This document shows, piece after piece, positions 15,701 to 23,241 of a stretch of 33,545 nt of DNA; position 1 is the first letter of the stretch, and each line of letters begins with the position of its first letter. Position numbers and translations under genes: made by a program. Origin of the DNA: Demequinaceae bacterium (GTDB lineage Bacteria > Actinomycetota > Actinomycetes > Actinomycetales > Demequinaceae). Location: NCBI GenBank assembly GCA_024643505.1, contig JAHEMW010000007.1, positions 1 through 33,545 of the forward strand, read 5' to 3'. The notes beneath the pieces are model-generated. The model searched no databases and had not been told where the DNA came from. It was given only the letters and a program-made list of their open reading frames with translations.

Positions 15701-15832
15701 ATGGACAACGACACCCGGGTGAAAGGCACCTCCAACCCGCTCGCGTACGTGCTGTGGGTGATCGTCGGCGCAGGCCTCTTGTATGGGGTCACTCAGACGG
15801 TCATCAAGGCCACCGCCCTGTTCACGGGATAG
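15701..15832 (+). CDS. Small one-helix partner protein of the OFA carrier (43 aa)
   Basis: This gene is below the ORF-track length limit. ATG at 15701 lies 3 nt after the stop of the OFA carrier, and the frame ends with TAG at 15830-15832. The product is a short polar head (MDNDTRVKGTSNP), one helix LAYVLWVIVGAGLLYGVTQTVIKA and a short end TALFTG. The LLYGVTQTVIKATALF pattern is like the tiny 'MFS transporter small subunit' proteins that accompany OFA carriers in other bacteria; I recall this family from annotation and cannot check it here. It is followed by a strong hairpin, so the two genes form a closed transcription unit. Confidence 0.78.
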   Translation: MDNDTRVKGTSNPLAYVLWVIVGAGLLYGVTQTVIKATALFTG

Positions 15833-15847
15833 CTGAGGGTCAGGACT

Positions 15848-15887
15848 CGACAGGGGGTCGGCGCGATGATGCGCCGACCCCCTGTCG
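15848..15887 (+). terminator. Strong hairpin terminator after the OFA carrier unit
   Basis: CGACAGGGGGTCGGCGC (15848-15864) pairs perfectly over 17 bp with 15871-15887 around the loop GATGAT. No T-run follows, which is common for actinobacterial terminators. It separates the carrier unit from adhE and is immediately followed by a CsoR-like palindrome. Confidence 0.8.
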
Positions 15888-15888
15888 T

Positions 15889-15904
15889 ATACCCCTAGAG
15901 GTAT
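15889..15904. promoter_or_regulatory. CsoR/CstR-like palindrome upstream of adhE
   Basis: ATACCCCTAGAGGTAT has 5-bp arms (ATACC/GGTAT) around a centre that includes CTAG, with one mismatched pair. It has the same ATAC-N8-GTAT layout as the operator at 9782-9797. It sits 129 bp before the adhE ATG, directly after a terminator arm. No good -35/-10 pair is seen around it, so its target promoter is unclear. Confidence 0.45.
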
Positions 15905-15916
15905 GAGTTGCCTGGT

Positions 15917-16015
15917 AGTGGGTCAATCGTCCCCGGGACTTTGGCCTCGAGACACGTCGACAGTCGGACCGTAGCGTTGTCGATGGGATTGCGTCCCCAC
16001 GAGTCGCGACCCACT
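15917..16015. repeat. 8-bp inverted repeat in the adhE leader
   Basis: AGTGGGTC (15917-15924) is complementary to GACCCACT (16008-16015), with centres 91 bp apart. The right arm ends just before the adhE ribosome-binding site. It may be chance; an 8-bp match in a 130-bp GC-rich stretch is not rare. Confidence 0.25.
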
Positions 16016-16032
16016 GTGAGGAGTTGCTACCC

Positions 16033-18735
16033 ATGACCACCACCGCCTCGGAAACCACCGCGGCCCCCGTCGACGTCTCAGCGGCGATCGACGACCTCGT
16101 CGCCAACGCCAAGCAGGCGCTCGCGGCATACGCGTCCTTCACCCAAGAGGACGTCAATCGGCTCGTCAAGAAGGCCTCCGTCGCGGCGCTCAACCACCAC
16201 GGCGAACTCGCCGTGCTTGCGGTCGAAGAGACTGGCCGCGGCGTCTTCGAGGACAAGGCCGTGAAGAACATCTTCGCGTGCGAGCACGTCACCCACTCGA
16301 TGGGCCCCATGAAGACCGTCGGCGTGATCAGCGAGGACCCGATCCTCGGTATCACCGAGATTGCCGAGCCCGTCGGCGTCGTGTGCGGCGTGACTCCCGT
16401 CACGAACCCGACCTCCACGGCGATCTTCAAGGCGCTCATCGCGATCAAGACCCGCAACCCGATCATCTTCGCGTTCCACCCGAGCGCGCAGAAATCCTCG
16501 GTTGCTGCGGCGCGAGTCGTGCGCGACGCTGCGATTGCCGCGGGAGCGCCCGAGTACTGCGTGCAGTGGGTCGAGACCCCCTCGCTCGAGGCAACCGGTT
16601 TGCTGATGAACCACCCGGGTGTCGCACTCATCCTCGCCACCGGCGGCAACGCCATGGTGAAGGCGGCGTACTCGTGCGGCAAGCCCGCCCTTGGCGTCGG
16701 CGCGGGCAACGTCCCCGCGTACGTGCACGTGAGCGCCAAACTTAAGCGCGCCATCAACGACATTGTGATCTCCAAGGCCTTCGACAACGGAATGGTGTGC
16801 GCCTCCGAGCAGGCCGTCATCCTGGACTCGGCGATCTACGACCAGGCACTCGTCGAATTCGACCGGCTGCACGCCTACCGCGTGACGCCGCAGGAAAAGG
16901 CGTTGCTCGAAGACTTCATCTTCGGGGCGTGCGCGGGCGGCGAGAACTGCGCCGGCGCCAAACTCAACCCGTCCGTCGTTGGCCAAAGCCCACAGTGGAT
17001 CGCCGAGCAAGCGGGCTTCTCCGTTCCCGACGAGACGTCCATTCTGCTCGCCGAGGTGGGCGAGGTCGGCGAAAACGAGCCGCTCACACGCGAAAAGCTG
17101 TGCCCGGTCCTCGCGGTGCTCAAGGCCGAATCCACCGAGCAGGGCGTGCGTTACGCCGAGCAAATGGTGGAGTTCAACGGGCTCGGACACAGCGCGGCCA
17201 TTCACGCGACAGACGAGGCGCTGATTCAGGAGTTCGGGCGCCGCGTCAAGGCCATCCGCATCATCTGCAACGCGCCGTCAAGCCACGGAGGCATCGGCGA
17301 CATCTACAACGCCTTCCTTCCGTCGCTGACGCTCGGCTGCGGTTCGTATGGCCACAACTCGGTGTCGAACAACGTGACGGCCGTGAACCTTATCAACGTC
17401 AAGCGCATCGGCCGGAGGAACAACAACATGCAGTGGTTCAAGGTCCCTGCCAAGACCTACTTCGAGCCCAACGCGATCCAGTACCTGCGCGACATGCCTG
17501 ACGTGGAGCGCGTCACCATCATCACCGACGCCACCATGACGCGAATCGGCGTCGTCGACAAGATCCTGGACGTCCTTCACCGGCGCGCCAACAACGTGTC
17601 GCTACAGATCATCGACAACGTCGAACCGGAGCCAAGCATCAAGACCGTCAAGGCGGGAGCCGAGATTCTCCGTGCCTTCAAGCCCGACACGCTCATCGCG
17701 GTCGGTGGCGGGTCCCCGATGGACGCGGCAAAGGTGATGTGGCTCATGTACGAGCACCCCGAAGTCAACTTCTCCGACCTCAAAGAGAAGTTCTTCGACG
17801 TCCGCAAGCGCGCGTTCCAGTTCCCCAAGCTGGGCGAGCTCGCGAAGCTCGTGTGCATTCCGACCACGTCGGGCACGGGTGCCGAAGTGACGCCCTTCGC
17901 CGTGATCACGGACACGGACACGGGCCGCAAGTACCCGCTCGCGGACTACGCCCTCACGCCCACCGTCGCGATCGTCGACCCGGTGCTGACAGCGAACCTG
18001 CCCGCACGCGTCGCCGCCGACTCCGGGTTCGACGCGCTCACCCACGCGACCGAGGCCTACGTGTCGGTCTACGCCAACGACTTCACCGACGGCATGGCGC
18101 TCCAAGCCATCCGCCTTGTCTTCGAGAACATCGAAGAATCGGTGACCGTGGGCGGCACCGCGGTGCAGGCGCGCGAGAAAATGCACAACGCCGCCACGAT
18201 CGCCGGTATGGCGTTCGGCAACGCGTTCCTCGGACTCGTGCATGCCATGTCGCACGTGACAGGCTCGATGTTCCACGTCGCTCACGGGCGCACGAACGCC
18301 GTGTACCTGCCCCACGTGATCCGCTACAACGGAAAGGTTCCGACCAAGCCGACGTCGTGGCCCAAGCAGGAGAGCTACGTGGCACCCGAGCGCTTCCAGG
18401 AGATCGCGAAGATGCTCGGCCTCGCGCACGAGACTCCCGAGATCGCGGTCGAGGCGTACGCCGTCGCCGTTGAGCAGTTGCGCGACAAGGTCGGCATCGA
18501 GAGGTCCTTCAAGGACGTCGGCGTTGACGAGACGGCGTTCATGAGCAGCCTCGACACGCTCGCGATGAACGCCTACGAGGATCAGTGTGCGCCAGCGAAC
18601 CCGCGCCTGCCGATGCTCGCCGACATGAAGATCATGATGGAGGCCGCCTACTACGGCACGTCTTTCGAGGCGGTCCGCGAGGGCGCCATCACGGAGGTCG
18701 CTCCGAAGACCAAGGTGCGCAAGGCGAAGTCCTAG
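16033..18735 (+). CDS. adhE: Bifunctional acetaldehyde-CoA/alcohol dehydrogenase
   Basis: AdhE reduces acetyl-CoA to acetaldehyde and then ethanol, oxidising two NADH. ATG at 16033 was chosen over the TTG at 16024 because GAGGAG (16018-16023) lies 9 nt upstream; the product is 900 aa, close to the usual 870-890. The N-terminal aldehyde dehydrogenase half has GVTPVTNPTSTAIFKALIA and the catalytic Cys256 in DNGMVCASEQ. The C-terminal iron-dependent alcohol dehydrogenase half has GGGSPMDAAKVMW, DSGFDALTHATEAY and HAMSHVTGSMFHVAHGRTNA, with the expected Asp/His metal ligands. AdhE usually forms spirosomes. With PflB it completes a formate-plus-ethanol fermentation branch. It stands alone between two terminators. 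Confidence 0.98.
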   Translation: MTTTASETTAAPVDVSAAIDDLVANAKQALAAYASFTQEDVNRLVKKASVAALNHHGELAVLAVEETGRGVFEDKAVKNIFACEHVTHSMGPMKTVGVISEDPILGITEIAEPVGVVCGVTPVTNPTSTAIFKALIAIKTRNPIIFAFHPSAQKSSVAAARVVRDAAIAAGAPEYCVQWVETPSLEATGLLMNHPGVALILATGGNAMVKAAYSCGKPALGVGAGNVPAYVHVSAKLKRAINDIVISKAFDNGMVCASEQAVILDSAIYDQALVEFDRLHAYRVTPQEKALLEDFIFGACAGGENCAGAKLNPSVVGQSPQWIAEQAGFSVPDETSILLAEVGEVGENEPLTREKLCPVLAVLKAESTEQGVRYAEQMVEFNGLGHSAAIHATDEALIQEFGRRVKAIRIICNAPSSHGGIGDIYNAFLPSLTLGCGSYGHNSVSNNVTAVNLINVKRIGRRNNNMQWFKVPAKTYFEPNAIQYLRDMPDVERVTIITDATMTRIGVVDKILDVLHRRANNVSLQIIDNVEPEPSIKTVKAGAEILRAFKPDTLIAVGGGSPMDAAKVMWLMYEHPEVNFSDLKEKFFDVRKRAFQFPKLGELAKLVCIPTTSGTGAEVTPFAVITDTDTGRKYPLADYALTPTVAIVDPVLTANLPARVAADSGFDALTHATEAYVSVYANDFTDGMALQAIRLVFENIEESVTVGGTAVQAREKMHNAATIAGMAFGNAFLGLVHAMSHVTGSMFHVAHGRTNAVYLPHVIRYNGKVPTKPTSWPKQESYVAPERFQEIAKMLGLAHETPEIAVEAYAVAVEQLRDKVGIERSFKDVGVDETAFMSSLDTLAMNAYEDQCAPANPRLPMLADMKIMMEAAYYGTSFEAVREGAITEVAPKTKVRKAKS

Positions 18736-18740
18736 CCGCA

Positions 18741-18776
18741 CCTCGCCGCCGGGCCGGACACACCCGGCGGGCGAGG
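18741..18776 (+). terminator. First hairpin after adhE
   Basis: CCTCGCCGCCGGG (18741-18753) pairs with CCCGGCGGGCGAGG (18763-18776) with one bulged base. It starts 6 nt after the adhE stop and overlaps the next hairpin by 2 nt, so the two probably act as a tandem terminator. Confidence 0.6.
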
Positions 18777-18811
18777 GGCCCCGACGCTCACGAAGCGTCG
18801 GGGCCCCTTTT
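18775..18811 (+). terminator. Intrinsic terminator after adhE
   Basis: GGGGCCCCGACGCT (18775-18788) pairs perfectly over 14 bp with AGCGTCGGGGCCCC (18794-18807) around CACGA and is followed by TTTT. It lies 10 nt before the stop of the convergent oxidoreductase gene and may serve both strands. Confidence 0.9.
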
Positions 18812-18820
18812 ACTCGCGCG

Positions 18821-20206
18821 TTAGTGCCCGCCGATGAGGGGGGCCATGGCCCGCGCGATGGCGGACGGCCGGCCGGTGAGACGTTCCTCAGCATCGGCGA
18901 GGCTCATCGCAGTGAGCCCGGCGTTGGCGCCGAGCCACCTGAACGGCTCCACCTCCCAGCGTCGCGACCGGTGTCCTACCCATGGCAGGCGCGTCAACGC
19001 TGTGTCGTACCCGAGAATCAAGTCGCGCAGGGTGCGTCCCGCAAGATTGGTCGTGGTGACCCCGTTCCCCACGTAGCCGCCGGCCCAGCCAATGCCGGTG
19101 TCCGCGTCCAGCCCCACGGACGCGTGCCAGTCGCGTGCGATCCCAAGCGCCCCGCCCCAGCGGTGGGTGATCGGGGCATCGGCGAGGACGGGAAACATGT
19201 CCACCAGCGTGGCGTGCAGCTTGGCGAAGACGCCAGCGTGGGTGTCGAATGCCGGCCGCGTCGCGGAGGCGTAATGATACGGAGCGCCGCGCCCGCCAAA
19301 CACGATGCGGCCGTCGGCGGTGCGCTGACCGTACACAATCAGGTGCCGATGCTCACTGAACGTCTCGCGCTCCGCGAGACCGATTTCTTGCCACTGATCG
19401 TCGCGCAGCGGAGCGGTAGCGATCATGAGGGAGTACACCGGCGCCAAAGCGCGCTGGTAACCGGGCAGTCGCGCCGTGTAAGCCTCGGTCGCGCGAATCA
19501 CGTGTGTGGCATTGATCGTTCCCCCGGGTGTCTCGACCCGGTGGGGGCCGATGCTGGTGGCGGCGGTGCCTTCGTACAGCTCCACACCGAGTCCCGTGAC
19601 CGCCGCGGCGAGAGCACGCACCAGCCGGGCGGGTTGAATCACGGCGCAGTCACCGGTGTATGTGCCCCCAAGGGTCCGGGTGGCGTTGAGGCGGGCCCTC
19701 GCGGCGACCTGATCGAGGAACGCGACCCGGTCGCCAAGGCCAAGTTCTGCCGCGTCGCGCGCCTGCGCGCGCGCACGCTCCACCTGAACCGTGGTGCGTG
19801 CCACCACCACCGTGCCGCCCTTGGCGATGTGCGCATCGGCGCCGATATCGCGGGCAGCGCCGATCAGCTCGTCGACGGATGCACGCATCGCGGCGTCGAA
19901 CGCGACGGCCGCTTCGCGGCCGTGCTCGCGGGCGACGGTCCCGATGGACATCGGCAAGTCCGCCGACGCCCACCCTCCGTTACGCCCGGAGGCGCCAAAA
20001 CCCGCCCATTCTTTTTCCACGATGGCGACCCGCGCGTCGGGCCTTGCGCGCTTGAGGTAGTACGCGGTCCACAGCCCAGTGAAGCCCGCGCCCACGATTG
20101 CGACATCGGCGTCGAGGTCGCGCGTGAGCGCAGGTGAGAGCGCGATCGGAGAGGTGAGGTCGTCCAGCCACAGGGAAGGTGGCGGAGCGGTCACTTCACC
20201 CCCCAT
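18821..20206 (-). CDS. PuuB-like FAD-dependent amine oxidoreductase (first copy)
   Basis: The 461-aa protein belongs to the DAO family of FAD oxidoreductases. The dinucleotide fold DVAIVGAGFTGLWTAYYL lies near residues 30-47, followed by EKEWAGFGASGRNGGWASAD, whose SGRNGG is typical of gamma-glutamylputrescine oxidase-like enzymes. The late GWAGGYVGNGVTTTNLAGR is the C-terminal FAD contact. The ATG at 20206 overlaps the lrp gene by 16 nt; a GTG at 20194 would give a 4-nt GTGA overlap and is about equally likely. The track's start at 20320 lies inside lrp and was rejected. Oxidation of an amine bond in a polyamine derivative is the likely reaction; the exact substrate is open. It is expressed with the Lrp-type regulator. 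Confidence 0.85.
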   Translation of the reverse strand: MGGEVTAPPPSLWLDDLTSPIALSPALTRDLDADVAIVGAGFTGLWTAYYLKRARPDARVAIVEKEWAGFGASGRNGGWASADLPMSIGTVAREHGREAAVAFDAAMRASVDELIGAARDIGADAHIAKGGTVVVARTTVQVERARAQARDAAELGLGDRVAFLDQVAARARLNATRTLGGTYTGDCAVIQPARLVRALAAAVTGLGVELYEGTAATSIGPHRVETPGGTINATHVIRATEAYTARLPGYQRALAPVYSLMIATAPLRDDQWQEIGLAERETFSEHRHLIVYGQRTADGRIVFGGRGAPYHYASATRPAFDTHAGVFAKLHATLVDMFPVLADAPITHRWGGALGIARDWHASVGLDADTGIGWAGGYVGNGVTTTNLAGRTLRDLILGYDTALTRLPWVGHRSRRWEVEPFRWLGANAGLTAMSLADAEERLTGRPSAIARAMAPLIGGH

Positions 20207-20667
20207 GAGTACGTCTGCTTGCGCAACTCCAGATACATGTGGGTTTCGGTGGTGAGCACGCCGGGGATCGACCTGATGTGGCTGCTGATGAGCGTGCGCA
20301 AATGAGCGTCCGACTCGCATACGACCTCGGCGAGAATGTCGTACATCCCGGCGGTAATGACGACGTAATCGACCTCGTTCAGCAGCACCAGGGCGTCGGC
20401 GATGGGCTCTGGCGGCCCCGCGACCTTGATGCCCACCATTGCCTGTCGCGCGTATCCCATTTCCACCGGGTTGGTTACGGCGATGACCTGCATGACTCCC
20501 GTATCCAGCAACCGCTGCACCCGCGCGCGGACGGCTGCCTCGGAGAGGTTCACGACCTTGCCGATCGCGGCGTAAGAGGCGCGACCGTCGATTTGCAACT
20601 GCTCGATGATGACCTTGTTCACTGGGTCAAGGGCGTTGCTGTGCTTGGCGGGGTCTGCGGAAGTCAT
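20191..20667 (-). CDS. Lrp/AsnC-family transcriptional regulator
   Basis: The 158-aa form beginning MTSADPAKHS was chosen; the 17 residues added by the track's start at 20718 are Ala/Leu-rich and would cover likely operator DNA. The N-terminus holds a winged helix-turn-helix with ALDPVNKVIIEQLQIDGRASYAAIGKVVNLSEAAVRARVQRLLDTG. The C-terminus has a RAM ligand-binding domain with DYVVITAGMYDILAEVVCES. Such proteins form octamers and respond to amino acids or related metabolites. It lies divergent from potDABC and upstream of the first PuuB-like gene, so it is the probable local regulator of polyamine uptake and breakdown. Repeated CATTGC/GCAATG boxes lie in the divergent region. Confidence 0.93.
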   Translation of the reverse strand: MTSADPAKHSNALDPVNKVIIEQLQIDGRASYAAIGKVVNLSEAAVRARVQRLLDTGVMQVIAVTNPVEMGYARQAMVGIKVAGPPEPIADALVLLNEVDYVVITAGMYDILAEVVCESDAHLRTLISSHIRSIPGVLTTETHMYLELRKQTYSWGVK

Positions 20668-20717
20668 GTTTCGCAGTGTTGCCGCACTGAGCGCCCCGGT
20701 CAACTCCTCAGGCGGCA

Positions 20718-20773
20718 CATTGCTACGGTTTCATTGCAATTCTGTTAAGAGTTGTGCTGTATTCGTGGCAATG
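20718..20773. promoter_or_regulatory. CATTGC/GCAATG half-sites between lrp and potD
   Basis: CATTGC occurs at 20718-20723 and 20732-20737, the second inside the palindrome ATTGCAAT (20733-20740). The inverse GCAATG is at 20768-20773 within GTGGCAATG. The same GTGGCAATG occurs at 26325-26333 before the aminotransferase gene. These are candidate binding boxes for the adjacent Lrp/AsnC protein; the role is inferred from position and repetition only. Confidence 0.4.
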
Positions 20774-20880
20774 TGGCCGTGTTACCGCGCAAACGCTCGC
20801 CCGCTCCGGATTTTCGTGCGAGTATCGGTTTCACAGTCCTGCTACCCCAGGGCACGCGGATTCTTCGCGAGTGAGGCGTG

Positions 20881-20918
20881 CCTCGGGGTCCGTTTGAGGT
20901 ACCACGGACCTGAGGAGG
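20881..20918 (+). promoter_or_regulatory. Leader hairpin that could mask the potD ribosome-binding site
   Basis: GGTCCGT (20887-20893) pairs with ACGGACC (20904-20910). CCTC (20881-20884) can extend the stem by pairing with GAGG (20912-20915), part of the GAGGAGG ribosome-binding site. An alternative pairing, GAGGC (20873-20877) with GCCTC (20880-20884), would compete, though its 2-nt loop is too tight for a real hairpin. Confidence 0.35.
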
Positions 20919-20923
20919 TCAAC

Positions 20924-22105
20924 GTGTCGGAAGTTTCGCCAGAGGAAAGTGCAAAGAAGGGCGTATCGCGCAGAGGCCTACTTATTGGGGGCGCCGCGGG
21001 TGCGGCCGGTCTCGCCGCGTTCGCGTTCCTCAACTCACGAGGCGGTGGTGGCGGCACGCCTGCCGACTGCGTCACGACAGATCTCTCGGCCACCGAGAAG
21101 ACGTTCGCATTCTCCAACTGGCCCGAGTACATCGACGAAGACGACGGCGACTACCTGTCCACGCTGACCCAATTCCAGCAGCAGACCGGCATCCAAGTGA
21201 CCTACACCGCGGACGTCAACGACAACGTCGAATTCTTCTCTAAGGTACGCAACCAGCTCGGCGCCTGCCAGCCGACCGGACGCGACATGTTCGCGCTGAC
21301 GGACTGGATGGCCGCCCGGATGATTCAGGCAAATTGGATTCAGAAGCTCGACAAGGCTAATGTGCCGAACCTCGACAAGAACCTCATCTCCGCCTTGCAG
21401 GGAGTCGGCTGGGACCCCAACCGCGACTACTCAGCGCCGTGGCAGTCGGGCTTCACCGGCATTGCCTACAACAAGTCTCTCGTCGGCGAGGTCCGCACTA
21501 TGGACGAGTTGCTCACGCGTAGCGACCTCAAGGGCAAGGTCACGATGCTCACGGAGATGCGCGACACCATGGGCCTGATCATGCTGTCGGACGGCGCGGA
21601 CCCCGCAAACTTTACCGATGACGACTGGTCAAAGGCTCTGGAGAAGTTGTCGAAGGCCCGTTCGGACGGTCAGATTCGCGCGTTCACAGGCAACGAGTAC
21701 ATCACCGACCTGGCCGCCGGCAATATCGCGGCGTGTGTGGCGTGGTCGGGCGATGTGGCGGCCGCCGAGGACGAGAACCTGGTCTTCCTGCCCCCGGACG
21801 ACGGCATGATGATCTGGTCAGACAACATGCTGGTGCCGGTGCAGGGCACACACAAGGCCAACGCGGAAAAGTGGATCGACTTCTACTACGACCCGAAGAA
21901 TGCCGCGCTGCTCGCCGCCTATGTCTGGTACGTCTGCCCCGTGGCCGGCGCCCAGCAGGAGATGGAAGCGATTGATCCGACGCTCGTCGACAACCCGCTG
22001 ATCTTCCCCACCCCCGAGTACTTGGCCCAGACCCACTCGTTCATGGCTCTCACCGAAGCGGCGGCGTCGAGTTACGAAAAGGACTTCGCGGATGCCACAG
22101 GCTAG
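20924..22105 (+). CDS. potD: Polyamine ABC transporter substrate-binding protein (Tat-exported)
   Basis: GTG at 20924 with GAGGAGG at 20912-20918 gives 393 aa; the track's start at 20606 runs through the lrp promoter and was rejected. The N-terminus carries a twin-arginine signal, SRRGLLIGGAAGAAGLAAFAF, followed by a Gly-rich linker. The mature part starts TFAFSNWPEYIDEDDGDYLSTL, the usual opening of PotD/PotF-type spermidine/putrescine-binding proteins (FSNWPEYI). It is the first of four genes encoding a complete PotDABC importer and overlaps potA by 14 nt. No lipobox is evident, so how it is held at the membrane of a Gram-positive cell is unclear. Putrescine or spermidine is the likely ligand from the family and neighbours. 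Confidence 0.93.
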   Translation: MSEVSPEESAKKGVSRRGLLIGGAAGAAGLAAFAFLNSRGGGGGTPADCVTTDLSATEKTFAFSNWPEYIDEDDGDYLSTLTQFQQQTGIQVTYTADVNDNVEFFSKVRNQLGACQPTGRDMFALTDWMAARMIQANWIQKLDKANVPNLDKNLISALQGVGWDPNRDYSAPWQSGFTGIAYNKSLVGEVRTMDELLTRSDLKGKVTMLTEMRDTMGLIMLSDGADPANFTDDDWSKALEKLSKARSDGQIRAFTGNEYITDLAAGNIAACVAWSGDVAAAEDENLVFLPPDDGMMIWSDNMLVPVQGTHKANAEKWIDFYYDPKNAALLAAYVWYVCPVAGAQQEMEAIDPTLVDNPLIFPTPEYLAQTHSFMALTEAAASSYEKDFADATG

Positions 22106-23240
22106 CGAGCCGCGTCGCGACCTCCGGCTCAAGGGCCTTCACAAGCGCTACCCCAACGGCTACACCGCCGTGAAATCGCTGGACCTCGAAATCCCCCAAG
22201 GGTCGTTTTTCGCCCTGCTCGGTCCGTCAGGCTGTGGCAAGACAACGACGCTGCGCATGGTCGCCGGCCTCGAAGACGTCACGTCCGGCACGATCCACAT
22301 CGGCGACCAAGACATCACCCGCGAGAAGCCGTACCGCAGGCCCGTCAACACGGTGTTCCAGAATTACGCGCTGTTCCCGCACCTCACGATCGCCGAGAAC
22401 GTCGAGTTTGGGCCCAAGCGGCGCGGCGTCAAGGATTCCGCCGCACGGGTCAAGGCGATTCTCGAACTCACTGAACTGACCGAACAGGCCGGAAAGAGGC
22501 CGGCACAGCTGTCGGGAGGACAGCAGCAGCGCGTGGCGCTGGCGCGGGCGCTGATCAACCGCCCGGAGGTGCTGTTACTCGACGAGCCGCTCGGCGCGCT
22601 TGACCTCAAGTTGCGCCGAGCCATGCAGTTGGAGCTCAAGCACATCCAGGAGGAGGTCGGGCTTACCTTCGTCCACGTCACGCACGACCAGGAGGAGGCC
22701 ATGACCATGGCCGATACCGTCGCGGTGATGAACCAAGGCGTCATCGAACAGATGGGCTCTCCCTACGAGCTCTACACCAACCCGCGGACCACCTTCGTGG
22801 CGAACTTCCTGGGCCGCTCAAACCTCATCAAGGGCACGGTGGTGGGCCGCGAAGGCTCGGGCGCCGACGCCGCTGTCAAGGTGGACATGTTTGGCACCTT
22901 GGTGTCGATCCAGGCGGATCGGGTGCACACGGACTCCAAGGAGGGGTGGATCGGCATCCGCCCTGAGAAGCTCCTTATCCAGCCCGCCGGCTCCCAGTCA
23001 GATGACCCAGGCAACCACTTCTCCGACGCCGTCGTGATCAGCTCGAGTTACATCGGCGTCTCCACGGAGTACGTCCTGAAAATGCCGTGGGGCCAGGAGC
23101 TCATCTGTTTTGAGCAGAACCGGGGCGTCCGCGGCGGCCTCGTGCAGGTCGGCGCACATGTCGACGTGTCCTGGCGACAAGAGTACGTATACCTCCTCGA
23201 CTCCTCGCAGGACGCCGAGGCCGGGCTCGAGGGCGCCTAG
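22092..23240 (+). CDS. potA: Polyamine ABC transporter ATP-binding protein
   Basis: The 382-aa protein is the ATPase of the polyamine importer. Walker A GPSGCGKTT is at residues 44-52, the Q-loop in VFQNYALFPHLT, the signature LSGGQQQRVALARAL, Walker B LLLDEPLGALD, and the switch His in VHVTHDQEEAMTMAD. After about residue 235 comes the regulatory TOBE-type domain with GFVANFLGRSN-like AFVANFLGRSNLIKG sequence (read here as TFVANFLGRSNLI). This build is that of PotA/CysA-like importers. ATG at 22092 lies inside the end of potD, and potB starts 1 nt after the stop, so translation is probably coupled. Confidence 0.95.
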   Translation: MPQASEPRRDLRLKGLHKRYPNGYTAVKSLDLEIPQGSFFALLGPSGCGKTTTLRMVAGLEDVTSGTIHIGDQDITREKPYRRPVNTVFQNYALFPHLTIAENVEFGPKRRGVKDSAARVKAILELTELTEQAGKRPAQLSGGQQQRVALARALINRPEVLLLDEPLGALDLKLRRAMQLELKHIQEEVGLTFVHVTHDQEEAMTMADTVAVMNQGVIEQMGSPYELYTNPRTTFVANFLGRSNLIKGTVVGREGSGADAAVKVDMFGTLVSIQADRVHTDSKEGWIGIRPEKLLIQPAGSQSDDPGNHFSDAVVISSSYIGVSTEYVLKMPWGQELICFEQNRGVRGGLVQVGAHVDVSWRQEYVYLLDSSQDAEAGLEGA

Positions 23241-23241
23241 C

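Noticed and set aside
16078-17205. 375-aa minus-strand ORF opposite the adhE aldehyde dehydrogenase half
   Set aside because: Shadow of adhE; no motifs.
17602-18894. 430-aa minus-strand ORF opposite adhE
   Set aside because: adhE is unmistakable on the plus strand, and this frame runs through both adhE terminator hairpins.
20606-20923. 106-residue N-terminal extension of potD in the ORF track
   Set aside because: It passes through the lrp start and the divergent promoter; the GTG at 20924 with GAGGAGG leads straight into the Tat signal.
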